From positions 186,001-250,000 of the forward strand of contig DASSDB010000004.1 of the NCBI GenBank assembly GCA_035697325.1: a DNA stretch of 64,000 bases, written 5' to 3'. The first letter of the stretch is position 1; the number at the start of each line of letters is the position of its first letter. A program made the position numbers and the translations under genes. Origin of the DNA: Candidatus Saccharimonadales bacterium (GTDB lineage: Bacteria > Patescibacteriota > Saccharimonadia > Saccharimonadales > Saccharimonadaceae). The notes beneath the pieces were generated by a model. It ran no database searches. It saw nothing but the letters and a program-made list of their open reading frames with translations, and was not told where the DNA came from. Positions 24,301 to 31,895 of the stretch are shown here, piece by piece.

Positions 24301-25146
24301 GTGCAACCCCCGACTCGAGAACTCGAAATCTTGTTGGCAGTCGCAAAAGGAGACAGCCACGAAGAAATTGCCAGAAATTTTGGCATATCCGAAATGAGTG
24401 TCAAAGCTAGCCTGGTCAAGACCAGGGAACGATACGGAGCAGTAAACAACGAAGAAGCTATCGGCTTTGCGCTTGCCGCTCGTCACATTCCTCTTCGTAA
24501 AGGGCAGAATCCCGGCACTCCTCTCAACCAAGCAGAAGTCGACTTTCTTAGCCTCGTAGCTGGCGGAAACCAAGATGAGGACTTGGAGAAGATTTACTTC
24601 TGTTCGCGGAAGCTTATCGATAATTACATGAAAGTAATCATCGGAAAACTGGATGCCGTCAACCGGTGCAATGCCATTTATAAAGGGTTTCGCTACGGAC
24701 TGTTGATTGAGAGGGGTGAGCGGTACTACGCAAAGCATCTTCGCAACTCCCAGGCAGATGCATTGCTTGCTTCCGCCGTTACTGCCAGTCTAGAAGAGGC
24801 GGCGGCGATACTTTGCCTTAAGCCGTCAACAGTAAAAACGCACCTGCAACACTGCCGGCGGCGACTTATTGCCAATACGACGCCCCATGCGGTGGCTATT
24901 GCGATTCACAACGGAGAATTGTTTTGTCCGCCCGCTGACGAGAATTCGGCAAAAACGCTTGAGTGGAGGGAACGCCAGGCGCTCATAAACATTGCCCAAG
25001 GATATAGTGATCCGGACTCCGCAGCGATGCTCAAAATTGGCGTTCGTACGCTGACTCGAGCAGTTGCTTCGGCTATCGAAAAGCTAGAAGCAACAGGTCG
25101 AGAGAACGCTGTCTTCAAGCTGTTTCAACAGGGAGTTCTTAAGTGA
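24301..25146 (+). CDS. Protein of four tandem LuxR/GerE-type helix-turn-helix modules
   Basis: I chose GTG 24301, seven bases after AAGGGA; the GTG at 24295 is too close. The 281-aa protein appears to consist of four modules of about 60 residues at roughly 3-63, 75-136, 149-208 and 221-280. Each follows the LuxR plan: a T/N-x-x-E helix, G/x-S/x-x-E-x-A helix, a recognition helix with K-T-H-L-type residues (clearest in module 3, STVKTHLQHCRRRLI), and an A-V-A-x-A-x-x-x-G-x-L end helix. Module 2 is the most divergent. No receiver, sensor or enzymatic domain is present. It could bind an array of sites or act as a scaffold on DNA. It follows an ECF sigma gene. Confidence 0.72.
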   Translation: MQPPTRELEILLAVAKGDSHEEIARNFGISEMSVKASLVKTRERYGAVNNEEAIGFALAARHIPLRKGQNPGTPLNQAEVDFLSLVAGGNQDEDLEKIYFCSRKLIDNYMKVIIGKLDAVNRCNAIYKGFRYGLLIERGERYYAKHLRNSQADALLASAVTASLEEAAAILCLKPSTVKTHLQHCRRRLIANTTPHAVAIAIHNGELFCPPADENSAKTLEWRERQALINIAQGYSDPDSAAMLKIGVRTLTRAVASAIEKLEATGRENAVFKLFQQGVLK

Positions 25147-25157
25147 ATCTCTCTTGA

Positions 25158-25197
25158 AAGGGTCGCGGGTGTCACGTATGTGGCATCCGCGACCCTT
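25158..25197. terminator. 17-bp inverted repeat after the poly-LuxR gene
   Basis: Positions 25158-25174 pair with 25181-25197 with two G-T pairs. The A-run that follows on the plus strand is a U-run for minus-strand transcription only, so it gives no classical plus-strand terminator tail. Confidence 0.6.
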
Positions 25198-25218
25198 AAA
25201 AAATATGGACAACTAAAA

Positions 25219-25677
25219 CTATCCGTAAATATCACGCACCGGACCTTCAACGCGAATATCACTTGGGAGATACGTCTTATCATTGGCATTATATGCAAAG
25301 GTCATTGTGTGGATAGTTTCAAAATAATCAGCTTCTTTACGCGTTTTATAAATAAGTTCCGACTCATGATGCTCCCGAGTCAGCGCAGGGCCATCATAAA
25401 TAACAAATTCTCGCTCTTCATGGGGCCGCAGCTCCGTATCCAACTCACGCGTCGTACCAAAGATACGTATTTTGTCGAGCTCAACCGCCTCAGGCCAGTT
25501 GTTCACGATATGACAGTAGAGTTGCATATGCGTTCCATTATTGTGCGGTTTTAAACGTTTAATAAATACCATCGGAAAACTGCTGTCATGGCCTTTTATG
25601 ATGCTCGATGCCGGCTGGGGAGCATCGCCATCACTCGTTGGTTCGTTACTTGGAGCGAAAAAATCAAATAATCCCAT
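25219..25677 (-). CDS. Conserved hypothetical protein (152 aa)
   Basis: The start at 25677 lies eight bases after a TATAGT box on the minus strand, another leaderless-type start. The protein begins MGLFDFF, has a short disordered acidic stretch, then a beta-rich domain of about 110 residues with HIVNNWPEAVELDKIRIFG and RPHEEREFVIYDGPAL. No catalytic pattern is visible. Base composition matches the housekeeping genes. Function unknown. Confidence 0.6.
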   Translation of the reverse strand: MGLFDFFAPSNEPTSDGDAPQPASSIIKGHDSSFPMVFIKRLKPHNNGTHMQLYCHIVNNWPEAVELDKIRIFGTTRELDTELRPHEEREFVIYDGPALTREHHESELIYKTRKEADYFETIHTMTFAYNANDKTYLPSDIRVEGPVRDIYG

Positions 25678-25701
25678 ATTTTTACTATAGCAGAGCAATC
25701 T

Positions 25702-25757
25702 GAGAAGAAATTTAAAAGGCCCGTGGTATCGCGTATTAACGCGACCCACTGACGGCC
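25702..25757 (-). terminator. Intrinsic terminator of the 62-aa gene
   Basis: On the minus strand an imperfect GC-rich stem, GGCCGTCAGTGGGTCGCG pairing with CGCGATACCACGGGCC, is followed by TTTTAAATTT. Confidence 0.65.
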
Positions 25758-25778
25758 TGTGCCCTGAAGACCCATCGT

Positions 25779-25967
25779 TCACTTTTTGGTGACTACTCGG
25801 ACCCTCTGGTTCGCCTTGAGTTCTCTCGTTTCACCATTGGACGCAGTAATCCGCACAACTGCGCCAGATGAACTCTCAACGGCTGATACGGTAAGGTATG
25901 GGCTGATAGCCACACCCAAACATAGTACGTAGAACGTCTGACCAACTGCCAGATCACGTGCACGCAT
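25779..25967 (-). CDS. Small basic beta-barrel-like protein (62 aa)
   Basis: The ATG at 25967 is preceded by AAAAAGGAG with an eight-base spacer. The sequence LAVGQTFYVLCLGVAISPYLTVSAVE...VVRITASNGETRELKANQRVRVV has the strand and turn pattern of a small SH3-like or OB-like barrel with a basic end, so nucleic-acid binding is possible. It forms its own unit with a terminator. Confidence 0.6.
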   Translation of the reverse strand: MRARDLAVGQTFYVLCLGVAISPYLTVSAVESSSGAVVRITASNGETRELKANQRVRVVTKK

Positions 25968-26041
25968 CGCAAGAACTCCTTTTTAGGCAATACCAATTAT
26001 TACTGTCCTCGATTACACTTGATGTGTCAAATATTTGAGCG

Positions 26042-26611
26042 TTATGACGAGAAAGTAAACGTAAAAGCCAGCCCTGGGTGAGCAGCCCTTGCCTGCACAT
26101 GCCAGGTTTGGCCTTCGGCAACCTCCTGTGGCGAGTGGTTCGTCGGCGCCGCGATGATTCGCGTCACCATCGGGTAACGCTGGTGACCGTTGCGCAGTTC
26201 GCGTGCCGTCAGCGTGTCCTTGAGGCTCGTCAACACCCGCGGAGGGGCATCGAAGAGCTCTTCGAACACGGCTACTCGGCACGCCAAGAAACTCAGTTCG
26301 GGACTGTACTGAAGGACAGCCTTTTCCGCGCCGCCCTGTCGATTCAGGGCGTCGAGGTCGAGGCCACCGTAGAGCTCCTCCGGAGAGGTACCCTGGCCAA
26401 ACGACTTGACGTACGGAGTCACGTCCCTGATGGCACCAAAGGCGGCCTCCAAGAACTCCGACTTTCCGTGACCGCCAGGGCCACTGAAAATCAGATTGAC
26501 ACCTGCGGCTATTGCGAGCGAAAACGCCTTGCGCATTTCATCTGCGTAGACGAAGTGACCCGTAGCACTCTCGACCCAGGGAAGGATGAGGGTGTGGGAA
26601 AGAGTGTCCAT
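26042..26611 (-). CDS. Truncated MoxR/RavA-like AAA+ ATPase
   Basis: The 189-aa protein has a Walker A (GPGGHGKSEF, about 44-53), a Walker B-like VAVFEELFDAPP near 115, and a sensor-1 region TRIIAAPTNHSP, in the spacing of MoxR-family AAA+ proteins. It stops about 25 residues after sensor 1. The arginine finger, sensor 2 and helical lid of a full MoxR protein (usually over 300 aa) are missing, and no continuation is recognisable downstream. It has its own promoter, a 5' hairpin and a GGAG site, so it may be expressed as a short ATP-binding protein, or it may be a decayed gene. Confidence 0.72.
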   Translation of the reverse strand: MDTLSHTLILPWVESATGHFVYADEMRKAFSLAIAAGVNLIFSGPGGHGKSEFLEAAFGAIRDVTPYVKSFGQGTSPEELYGGLDLDALNRQGGAEKAVLQYSPELSFLACRVAVFEELFDAPPRVLTSLKDTLTARELRNGHQRYPMVTRIIAAPTNHSPQEVAEGQTWHVQARAAHPGLAFTFTFSS

Positions 26612-26662
26612 GATCGGCTCCTAACCGTAGTGATTGTGGATAAATAGATGGAAAGCTACTAT

Positions 26663-26706
26663 AAGTGCGCAGCAGAAAATCTGGCGCACTTTCGCTGGTA
26701 ATTATA
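26663..26706 (-). promoter_or_regulatory. -10 box and 5'-terminal hairpin of the MoxR-like gene
   Basis: On the minus strand TATAAT occupies 26706-26701, and an 8-bp stem (26691-26684 with 26670-26663) starts within a few bases of the expected transcript start. Confidence 0.6.
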
Positions 26707-26807
26707 TCATATTTATAGTTTTTTGTCTACTCAGGGTTCAATCGTTCCCTATGGGTCACTTTCGGGCTCTTAAAACGACATAATTTCTATCTCATTTTGA
26801 GAGTCAG

Positions 26808-26844
26808 CCCGACCCGTTCGCCTTGAAACTGCGAACGGGTCGGG
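26808..26844 (-). terminator. Perfect 14-bp inverted repeat after the 421-aa orphan gene
   Basis: Positions 26808-26821 pair with 26831-26844; there is no U-run on the minus strand. Confidence 0.6.
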
Positions 26845-26853
26845 GTAAACCGC

Positions 26854-28119
26854 TTACTTCGAATCGGCCGCCTTCACCAGCGTGAAGGTCGTGGCGTACA
26901 ACCTGCCCGACACCAGCGGATATCCGCTGCCACGGCGGAACAGCACGACGTCACCCGCGTGGGGGAACTTCCTGCTCCCGCCGGGCAGATCGTAGGTGAT
27001 CTGGCGCCGGTCCTTGATGTACTTGCACTGGCCGGCCCTCACGTAGAGCTGGGTACGCCCCTGGTACTTCTCGGTCTTGAGCGTTCCCGTCAGCCAGCCT
27101 TCGTCCCGGAGGGCGGAGAGCAGCCGGCGCTCGATCTCCTGCGACAAGCGCAGGTTGTCGCTGTCCGGCTCCTGGGTCAGCCACCACTTGTAGGTGGTGA
27201 CGCTGTTGGTCCTCAGCACGTCGCCGAGTTCCTTCAGCAGGGCGAAGCCGCCGTTGGCCGCATCCATCTCGAGCGCCATCTGGATCACCCACGTCCCGGA
27301 GGGCGTGAACCGGCGAGCCAAGTCGAGCTGCACGCAGAGCGGCAGCTTGGCCATCACATCGAGCGACACCAGATCGAAGCTCTGGAGGTTCGTCGCGGCG
27401 AGCTCGAGCAAGGCATCCACCTTGCTGTCACCCAACCGCAACCTCAGCTTCTCCGAGGTGGTGAACCACTCGTTGGAGCCTCTCCCGCTGAACAGCATGT
27501 TCGGCGCCGTCTTGGCGACGATCTGCATCGCGGTGAGCAACTGCTCGTCGTCGAGGATCCCCCAGTAGCTGTCGGGCTCCTCGAACACGCCGTGGCCGTT
27601 GGTCAGCTGGCGCACACGGCCCGACCCGTTCCCCACGAAGGCGTGCTTCGTGAAGTTGATGACGTTGTAGCGATACTCCACCTTGGTCTGGCGGAGCTTC
27701 TCGAAGATCATCTCGGCGAGGTCGTCCTTGCTGATACCCACCTTCAAGGCGTGCACCAGCCAGTAGTCGTACGCGGCGCCAGCCGCGAGGAACACCTCGC
27801 GGACAAACGGCACGCGCTGCTCGTCGCCCAGGGCGAGGAGCAGCCACTCGTTGTTGAGCAGGTCTTCTCCGACGTGGAAGTTGTCGAGGTGACGCCGGTA
27901 GAATTCCTCCACCGACGACCCGGCCGCTTCCAGCAACTCCAAGAACAACTGCGTGTGCTCGGAGATCCACCGCACGCCCTGCGAGTAGGGGATGCCCTCG
28001 TACCCGTCGGGGTGGGTGGATTCCACAGCCGTGTCCAGCAGCTCCAGGCTGACGGTACCCTCGCGGGTCGCCTCGGCCAGCTGGCCCTGGATCACGGTGT
28101 AGTCGATGGTCGCGGTCAT
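26854..28119 (-). CDS. Large orphan protein (421 aa)
   Basis: I chose ATG 28119, six bases after GGAG, rather than the ATG at 28131. The protein is mainly helical in the first 300 residues, with leucine-rich pairs and a repeated D-L-L/A-L-x-L pattern that could be an alpha solenoid. The C-terminal ~90 residues are beta-rich and basic (TGTLKTEKYQGRTQLYVRAGQ, CKYIKDRRQITYDL, HAGDVVLFRRGSGYPL), like a small nucleic-acid-binding barrel. No VWA MIDAS motif is seen, so it is not a standard MoxR partner. Third codon positions are very G/C-rich. Upstream are a consensus promoter and two leader hairpins. Function unknown. Confidence 0.62.
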   Translation of the reverse strand: MTATIDYTVIQGQLAEATREGTVSLELLDTAVESTHPDGYEGIPYSQGVRWISEHTQLFLELLEAAGSSVEEFYRRHLDNFHVGEDLLNNEWLLLALGDEQRVPFVREVFLAAGAAYDYWLVHALKVGISKDDLAEMIFEKLRQTKVEYRYNVINFTKHAFVGNGSGRVRQLTNGHGVFEEPDSYWGILDDEQLLTAMQIVAKTAPNMLFSGRGSNEWFTTSEKLRLRLGDSKVDALLELAATNLQSFDLVSLDVMAKLPLCVQLDLARRFTPSGTWVIQMALEMDAANGGFALLKELGDVLRTNSVTTYKWWLTQEPDSDNLRLSQEIERRLLSALRDEGWLTGTLKTEKYQGRTQLYVRAGQCKYIKDRRQITYDLPGGSRKFPHAGDVVLFRRGSGYPLVSGRLYATTFTLVKAADSK

Positions 28120-28141
28120 AGCAATCTCCATTCTTCTCAGG

Positions 28142-28301
28142 AAGACTACGCTAAGAAAGTAGTCTTTCGAAAGCCGAACTACTCACTTAATACGGAATAA
28201 GCAGTTCGGCTTCCAAAAGATCTATTCGATGTAAGAGGTCATGCCAAAAGCAATGCTTATGACAATTTTTATATTATAGCATAATAGTTATATTTTTTCA
28301 A
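28142..28301 (-). promoter_or_regulatory. Promoter and two-hairpin leader of the 421-aa orphan gene
   Basis: On the minus strand TTGAAA (28301-28296) and TATAAT (28278-28273) are 17 bp apart. The ~147-nt leader contains a 10-bp stem (28212-28203 with 28180-28171) and an 8-bp stem (28166-28159 with 28149-28142) directly before the Shine-Dalgarno region. The stems could protect the mRNA or control translation. Confidence 0.6.
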
Positions 28302-28312
28302 TAGCCTGCCTC

Positions 28313-28723
28313 TTAGGAAGACCGGGGGACCTTGGGGAAGTGCGCTCTTGTTTGCTTATCCAAAACAAGAAAGGCAATGGCCGCAAGCATGATAGCCCCG
28401 CCTGCTTGAGCGATATCAAACCAGAGTGGCAGATTCGGCGTAAATACAATGAACGCTACTGCACCAAGAGGAGCTAATACGCTTATGACGCTCAGCCGCA
28501 CCCAACTACTCCTTTTTCCTTTAGACATTTGCTTTAAAAGATACAGCAAAACCAACCCGCCAATAACCCAAATTCCACCACGTACTAGCACAACGTCAGC
28601 CGTATCGCCGATCATTGCACCTCTCATAATAAGTGCTGCCAGAAAAAATATAACGTTCCATGCTATAAACAAGCCGGCTACCTTTTTTGCTTTACCAATA
28701 GTGTTGTGTAAGTGTTCGCTCAT
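28313..28723 (-). CDS. Four-helix membrane protein
   Basis: The 136-aa protein has four predicted membrane helices (about 17-35, 45-63, 76-92 and 98-117) with short loops, and a basic C-terminus. AAAAAGGAGAAATAC precedes the ATG. It lies 11 bp after the TetR gene and is probably co-transcribed, so the regulator may control it. No transporter signature is recognised. Confidence 0.65.
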   Translation of the reverse strand: MSEHLHNTIGKAKKVAGLFIAWNVIFFLAALIMRGAMIGDTADVVLVRGGIWVIGGLVLLYLLKQMSKGKRSSWVRLSVISVLAPLGAVAFIVFTPNLPLWFDIAQAGGAIMLAAIAFLVLDKQTRAHFPKVPRSS

Positions 28724-28734
28724 GTATTTCTCCT

Positions 28735-29319
28735 TTACTTTTTCGTTGCTCGCATAAACATTTGCCAGATTGAATCCGCATACTTTTTTGAATTGATGGC
28801 CGGATTTTCCAAAAGATAAAAAGACGACCCATCAATAACAAAGCGGAGTGATACCGCCATTGTTCTTGCATCAAACTCGCCAAACTCACCCCCGTTCTGC
28901 CCCCTTAAAAAGAGCAATTCCAATAGATCAACCGCATTGCCACTATAGTCGACCGCGGGCGTATTCAATATAACCTGGTGCACGGCCGCAATCTGATCGG
29001 CATGCTGGGCAAGATACTCAATATTAGAAGTTATGTACGCTTTTAACTTGTCGGTCATCGTTTGTGCGGCATCAATACGCGGCTTCATATAGGCTGCACC
29101 TTCCATATAAGCCGTCTCGACAATGGCACCAATCAGCTCATCCTTTGTTGCAAAATGATACATAATTGTTCCTTTGCTCACGTGGGCTTCCTTGGCAATG
29201 GACATAATTGACGTGGCTGCGTAACCGTCCCGGTTAATAATTTTCGTCGCAGCAGTAATAATATCTTGCCGACGCACTTGCTGAATCCGAGTCGTCTGAG
29301 CTTCTTTTTTTGAACGCAT
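28735..29319 (-). CDS. TetR-family transcriptional repressor
   Basis: The 194-aa protein has a typical TetR N-terminal HTH (IITAATKIINRDGYAATSIMSIAKEAHVSKGTIMYHFATKDELIGAIV) and an all-helical ligand-binding region with a tryptophan-containing last helix. These repressors usually control adjacent genes and their own promoter. TATAAAAT lies just upstream of the start. The downstream four-helix membrane protein is the obvious target, suggesting a small-molecule or drug response. Confidence 0.88.
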   Translation of the reverse strand: MRSKKEAQTTRIQQVRRQDIITAATKIINRDGYAATSIMSIAKEAHVSKGTIMYHFATKDELIGAIVETAYMEGAAYMKPRIDAAQTMTDKLKAYITSNIEYLAQHADQIAAVHQVILNTPAVDYSGNAVDLLELLFLRGQNGGEFGEFDARTMAVSLRFVIDGSSFYLLENPAINSKKYADSIWQMFMRATKK

Positions 29320-29412
29320 GGTTAAATTTTATACCAATCGTTCAACATTTGCAATGAGTTGTCATGTTCATAAATCTACACAAAATTACTGTTTATGAAG
29401 CCATATCCTTGC

Positions 29413-29442
29413 TATAATCGGGCAAGTTGGTTCCAAAACCCG
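29413..29442 (+). promoter_or_regulatory. -10 box and 5' hairpin of the poly-excisionase gene
   Basis: TATAAT is at 29413-29418. A CGGG/CCCG stem (29419-29422 with 29439-29442) with an inner TTGG/CCAA lies at the expected transcript start, followed by GAAGGAAG and the GTG start. Confidence 0.5.
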
Positions 29443-29455
29443 AGAAGGAAGAATA

Positions 29456-30565
29456 GTGGAGCTCGTAACTTCAACCAGACTTGCCGATAAGCTGCGAATC
29501 ACCGCAGACACGCTCGCCCAATGGCGAAGAGTCGGTTTTTTAGCACCCGCAGAAACCATCAACAATACAAATCACTACAAAATCACAAATGTAGACGAAA
29601 TATTGCAACGAGGAGCGACAAATCTTAACCATAAGATATCCGCCAAGGATGTCTTATGGGGCAAGGTGGTGCTCTTACCCATAGGTGATGCCGCAGAGAA
29701 GCTAGGCACAAGCACTAATGCGCTTCGTCATCGCATCGAACGAGGGAGGTTTGGGGCCATCAAGCTCCTGTCGGAATGGCGTGTCCTCGAAGCAGATGTC
29801 GACCGGTTTCTCATGCAAGCTAACAATCCAGATTACATATCACGAGAAGAAGTGGCACATATTTTTGGATCGCGCCTTGATTACGTCAAGGAGCGCATCC
29901 AGAGCGGGGAGTTGCGGTGCGTTACGATTCCTGGCAAGCCGATCAGGAGGCCAGTCACCCTAGAAAGCATTCTCGCTTTACTCCAAAAACTCATCCCAAA
30001 GTGGGTAGACGCCAAAGAGTGGATCGCAGAGCGCAAAAAAGACGAGCGTCCCTTAATAGGGCTACGAGAATTCGAGCGTTTTCTTGGACTTAGTGCCAAC
30101 ACAGGGCAGAACGTGTTAAAAGATGGGCGGATCGCTTACCTCCAAACAGAAGGAGGTTTGATAAAGATTTCCCCCGTGTCAGCGAACCGCCTGCTTGATC
30201 GGCAAACTCCACTCAACGTAGGGCAGGTAGCCGCGATCTTCGGGGTAGACGAGGATACCGCCGCGAAAGCTTGGCAATCCGGAGATCTTGAATGCACTTT
30301 GCATCATCATAGCGACAAAAAACTCCGACAAGCGTGTGTCGTAGAAATGCTAAGGGATTGTCTCAGTCCGGGAGTCACCCAGCGAATAAAATGGTGTGAG
30401 CAACGCTTGCGTGACCCCAGCCCGCTCTTGTCTGTAGCTGAAGCAGCGGCCTTTTTCGACGTTTCGGAAAAGCAAGTTACACATTTCCTTCAAAGCGGTA
30501 AGCTGCGAGGAGTTAAGCTACCCGGCAGAACCACCGAGTGGCATATCGCGAAGGATATGCGCTAG
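29456..30565 (+). CDS. Protein of six tandem excisionase/MerR-like helix-turn-helix modules
   Basis: The start is GTG 29456, four bases after GAAGGAAG. The 369-aa protein appears to be built from six HTH_17/excisionase-type units at about 4-51, 74-120, 127-176, 199-248, 252-300 and 323-369. Each has a x-x-A-A/V-x-x-F/L-G/x-V/x-S/D-x-x-x-V/A helix pair, a short basic G-K/R-L/F-x-G/x turn, and a wing with K/R-x-W/x-x-I/V. The clearest are LSVAEAAAFFDVSEKQV (module 6) and LNVGQVAAIFGVDEDTA (module 5). No other domain is present. Single-module relatives are excisionases or small regulators; a chain of six is very unusual. It is a stand-alone unit with its own promoter and terminator. Confidence 0.72.
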   Translation: MELVTSTRLADKLRITADTLAQWRRVGFLAPAETINNTNHYKITNVDEILQRGATNLNHKISAKDVLWGKVVLLPIGDAAEKLGTSTNALRHRIERGRFGAIKLLSEWRVLEADVDRFLMQANNPDYISREEVAHIFGSRLDYVKERIQSGELRCVTIPGKPIRRPVTLESILALLQKLIPKWVDAKEWIAERKKDERPLIGLREFERFLGLSANTGQNVLKDGRIAYLQTEGGLIKISPVSANRLLDRQTPLNVGQVAAIFGVDEDTAAKAWQSGDLECTLHHHSDKKLRQACVVEMLRDCLSPGVTQRIKWCEQRLRDPSPLLSVAEAAAFFDVSEKQVTHFLQSGKLRGVKLPGRTTEWHIAKDMR

Positions 30566-30572
30566 CTCTTAA

Positions 30573-30616
30573 ACCTCCATGCGAGCTTCTCGTGCTCGCA
30601 TGGAGGTACTCTTTTT
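30573..30616 (+). terminator. Intrinsic terminator of the poly-excisionase gene
   Basis: A perfect 13-bp stem (30573-30585 with 30595-30607) is followed by ACTCTTTTT. Confidence 0.8.
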
Positions 30617-30711
30617 AGTCTATTGTTTTTGGATACTGACAGTATACAAAGCATTGCACAAGGAGAAAAGTTAGTTTAAAGTAATACTTCTGGCCTCTGA
30701 AATACAACAAC

Positions 30712-30771
30712 TAAAAAAGCCCCATCAAAAAAGTGGGGCGCCCAGGAGGAGAACGAGTCATCCTCCTGGGC
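30712..30771 (-). terminator. Tandem hairpin terminator of the 163-aa gene
   Basis: On the minus strand an 11-bp stem (30771-30761 with 30750-30740) is followed by a 7-bp GCCCCAC-type stem (30739-30719) and a run of six T residues. Confidence 0.8.
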
Positions 30772-30776
30772 CTTCG

Positions 30777-31268
30777 TCACCCCTCGGGCGTGAGGGGGAC
30801 GGCGTGGGGATTGAGCTGTCGCCAGGCGAAGCTACCGCGCAGCTCCGCGTCGGCCGTGAGGTAGAGGATGGCGAACATCGCTGTCACCAGTTCGGTCAGG
30901 CCAAGCGCGTTCACGATGTTGCGAAGCACGAGCATGGGCACGCGCGCGCCATCGTTCTTCGTGACAGTCAGCGGCTTCATGATCCCGAACGCGTAGTAGA
31001 ACGCGAACGGCTTCGACAACCCGGTGTTCGTGTCGACCCCGTTGCTGAGGGTTGCAAGCATGTCTTGCACGCGAGTTTGCCGCGCCTCAGGGGTGCTACC
31101 CTCGGATACCCTTCTGGCAGTAGCCATCTTGACATCATCACTACGCACTGCGGCGATTTCAGCCTCTCCTTCGGCCAGGCGCATACGCGCTTGGTGAAGC
31201 AGTTCATCCAGTTGTTCCTGCGGAGTGTCCAGCGGAATGCTGAACCACTCCTCCGCGGTCATGGTCAT
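30777..31268 (-). CDS. Orphan helical protein (163 aa)
   Basis: The ATG at 31268 follows TAGGAG. The first third is a charged helix (QEQLDELLHQARMRLAEGEAEIAAV), and the rest is moderately hydrophobic and may form a compact helical bundle (VLRNIVNALGLTELVTAMFAILYL). No family is recognised. Its codons are G/C-rich, and it has a full consensus promoter and a strong terminator. Confidence 0.6.
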   Translation of the reverse strand: MTMTAEEWFSIPLDTPQEQLDELLHQARMRLAEGEAEIAAVRSDDVKMATARRVSEGSTPEARQTRVQDMLATLSNGVDTNTGLSKPFAFYYAFGIMKPLTVTKNDGARVPMLVLRNIVNALGLTELVTAMFAILYLTADAELRGSFAWRQLNPHAVPLTPEG

Positions 31269-31310
31269 TGCCGATCACTCCTAACAGAGATGCGGTTTTA
31301 ACAAATTTAT

Positions 31311-31339
31311 ATTATAGATGCAAAGGCGTTTTTTGTCAA
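31311..31339 (-). promoter_or_regulatory. Full consensus promoter of the 163-aa gene
   Basis: On the minus strand TTGACA (31339-31334) and TATAAT (31316-31311) are exactly 17 bp apart. Confidence 0.8.
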
Positions 31340-31403
31340 TGACTTGCTCATATCTTACGAAATAGGGTGGTATTTAGCACAACAGAGGATGTAATATATA
31401 ATT

Positions 31404-31877
31404 ATGAAAGACTATCGTGCATCCGCTCAAGCTATCTTAGCTGACAACATATACGGCACAATCGCCACCACCTCCAAAGACGGCTTACCATGGGCGGCAC
31501 CCCAATTTATCGCCTTTGATAACGATTTAAAAAACATATATTGGTGTGCCGCTCGTACCAGCCAGCACGGTCAAAACATTCAAGCAAATAGCAAAGCCTT
31601 TATCGTTGTGTACGATTCAAGTGTTGGTCCGGGTGAAGGCAGTGGCGTGTATCTGCAAGCAGACGCCGCTATCGTGACCGATCCGGACGAAATGAAGCGC
31701 GCTATGACCCAACTGATCGACCGCCATCAGAGCATACCCTACTTCACTCTAGAAGACGTCCAACGGCCCGATGCCACAACGGTTGTCTTCAAAGCCCATA
31801 TTCGACAAGCTTGGATTAATAGCGGGCGTGAAGAGAATGGCCAGTTCGTTTTGTACCGTGAACCTGTAAAATTATAA
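31404..31877 (+). CDS. Pyridoxamine 5'-phosphate oxidase-family (split-barrel flavin) protein
   Basis: The 157-aa protein has the PNPOx-like split-barrel layout: an N-terminal helix, then GTIATTSKDGLPWAAPQFIAFDNDL, IYWCAARTSQHGQNI, AFIVVYDSSVGPGEGSGVYLQADA and a C-terminal helix. Members bind FMN or F420 and reduce or oxidise small molecules, or only bind flavin. The substrate is unknown. TAATAT lies about seven bases before the ATG, a leaderless-type start. Confidence 0.78.
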   Translation: MKDYRASAQAILADNIYGTIATTSKDGLPWAAPQFIAFDNDLKNIYWCAARTSQHGQNIQANSKAFIVVYDSSVGPGEGSGVYLQADAAIVTDPDEMKRAMTQLIDRHQSIPYFTLEDVQRPDATTVVFKAHIRQAWINSGREENGQFVLYREPVKL

Positions 31878-31895
31878 CTATTGATTGGAAAATAT

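Noticed and set aside
26635-26643. Perfect DnaA box TTATCCACA (minus strand) in the leader of the MoxR-like gene
   Set aside because: It is isolated, with no box cluster or DNA-unwinding element nearby, so an origin is not supported.
26959-28200. A 413-codon open frame on the plus strand opposite the 421-aa orphan
   Set aside because: It is the antisense shadow of a very G/C-rich gene: the product is a Leu/Glu/His/Val-rich low-complexity string without Shine-Dalgarno or promoter, whereas the minus frame has both.
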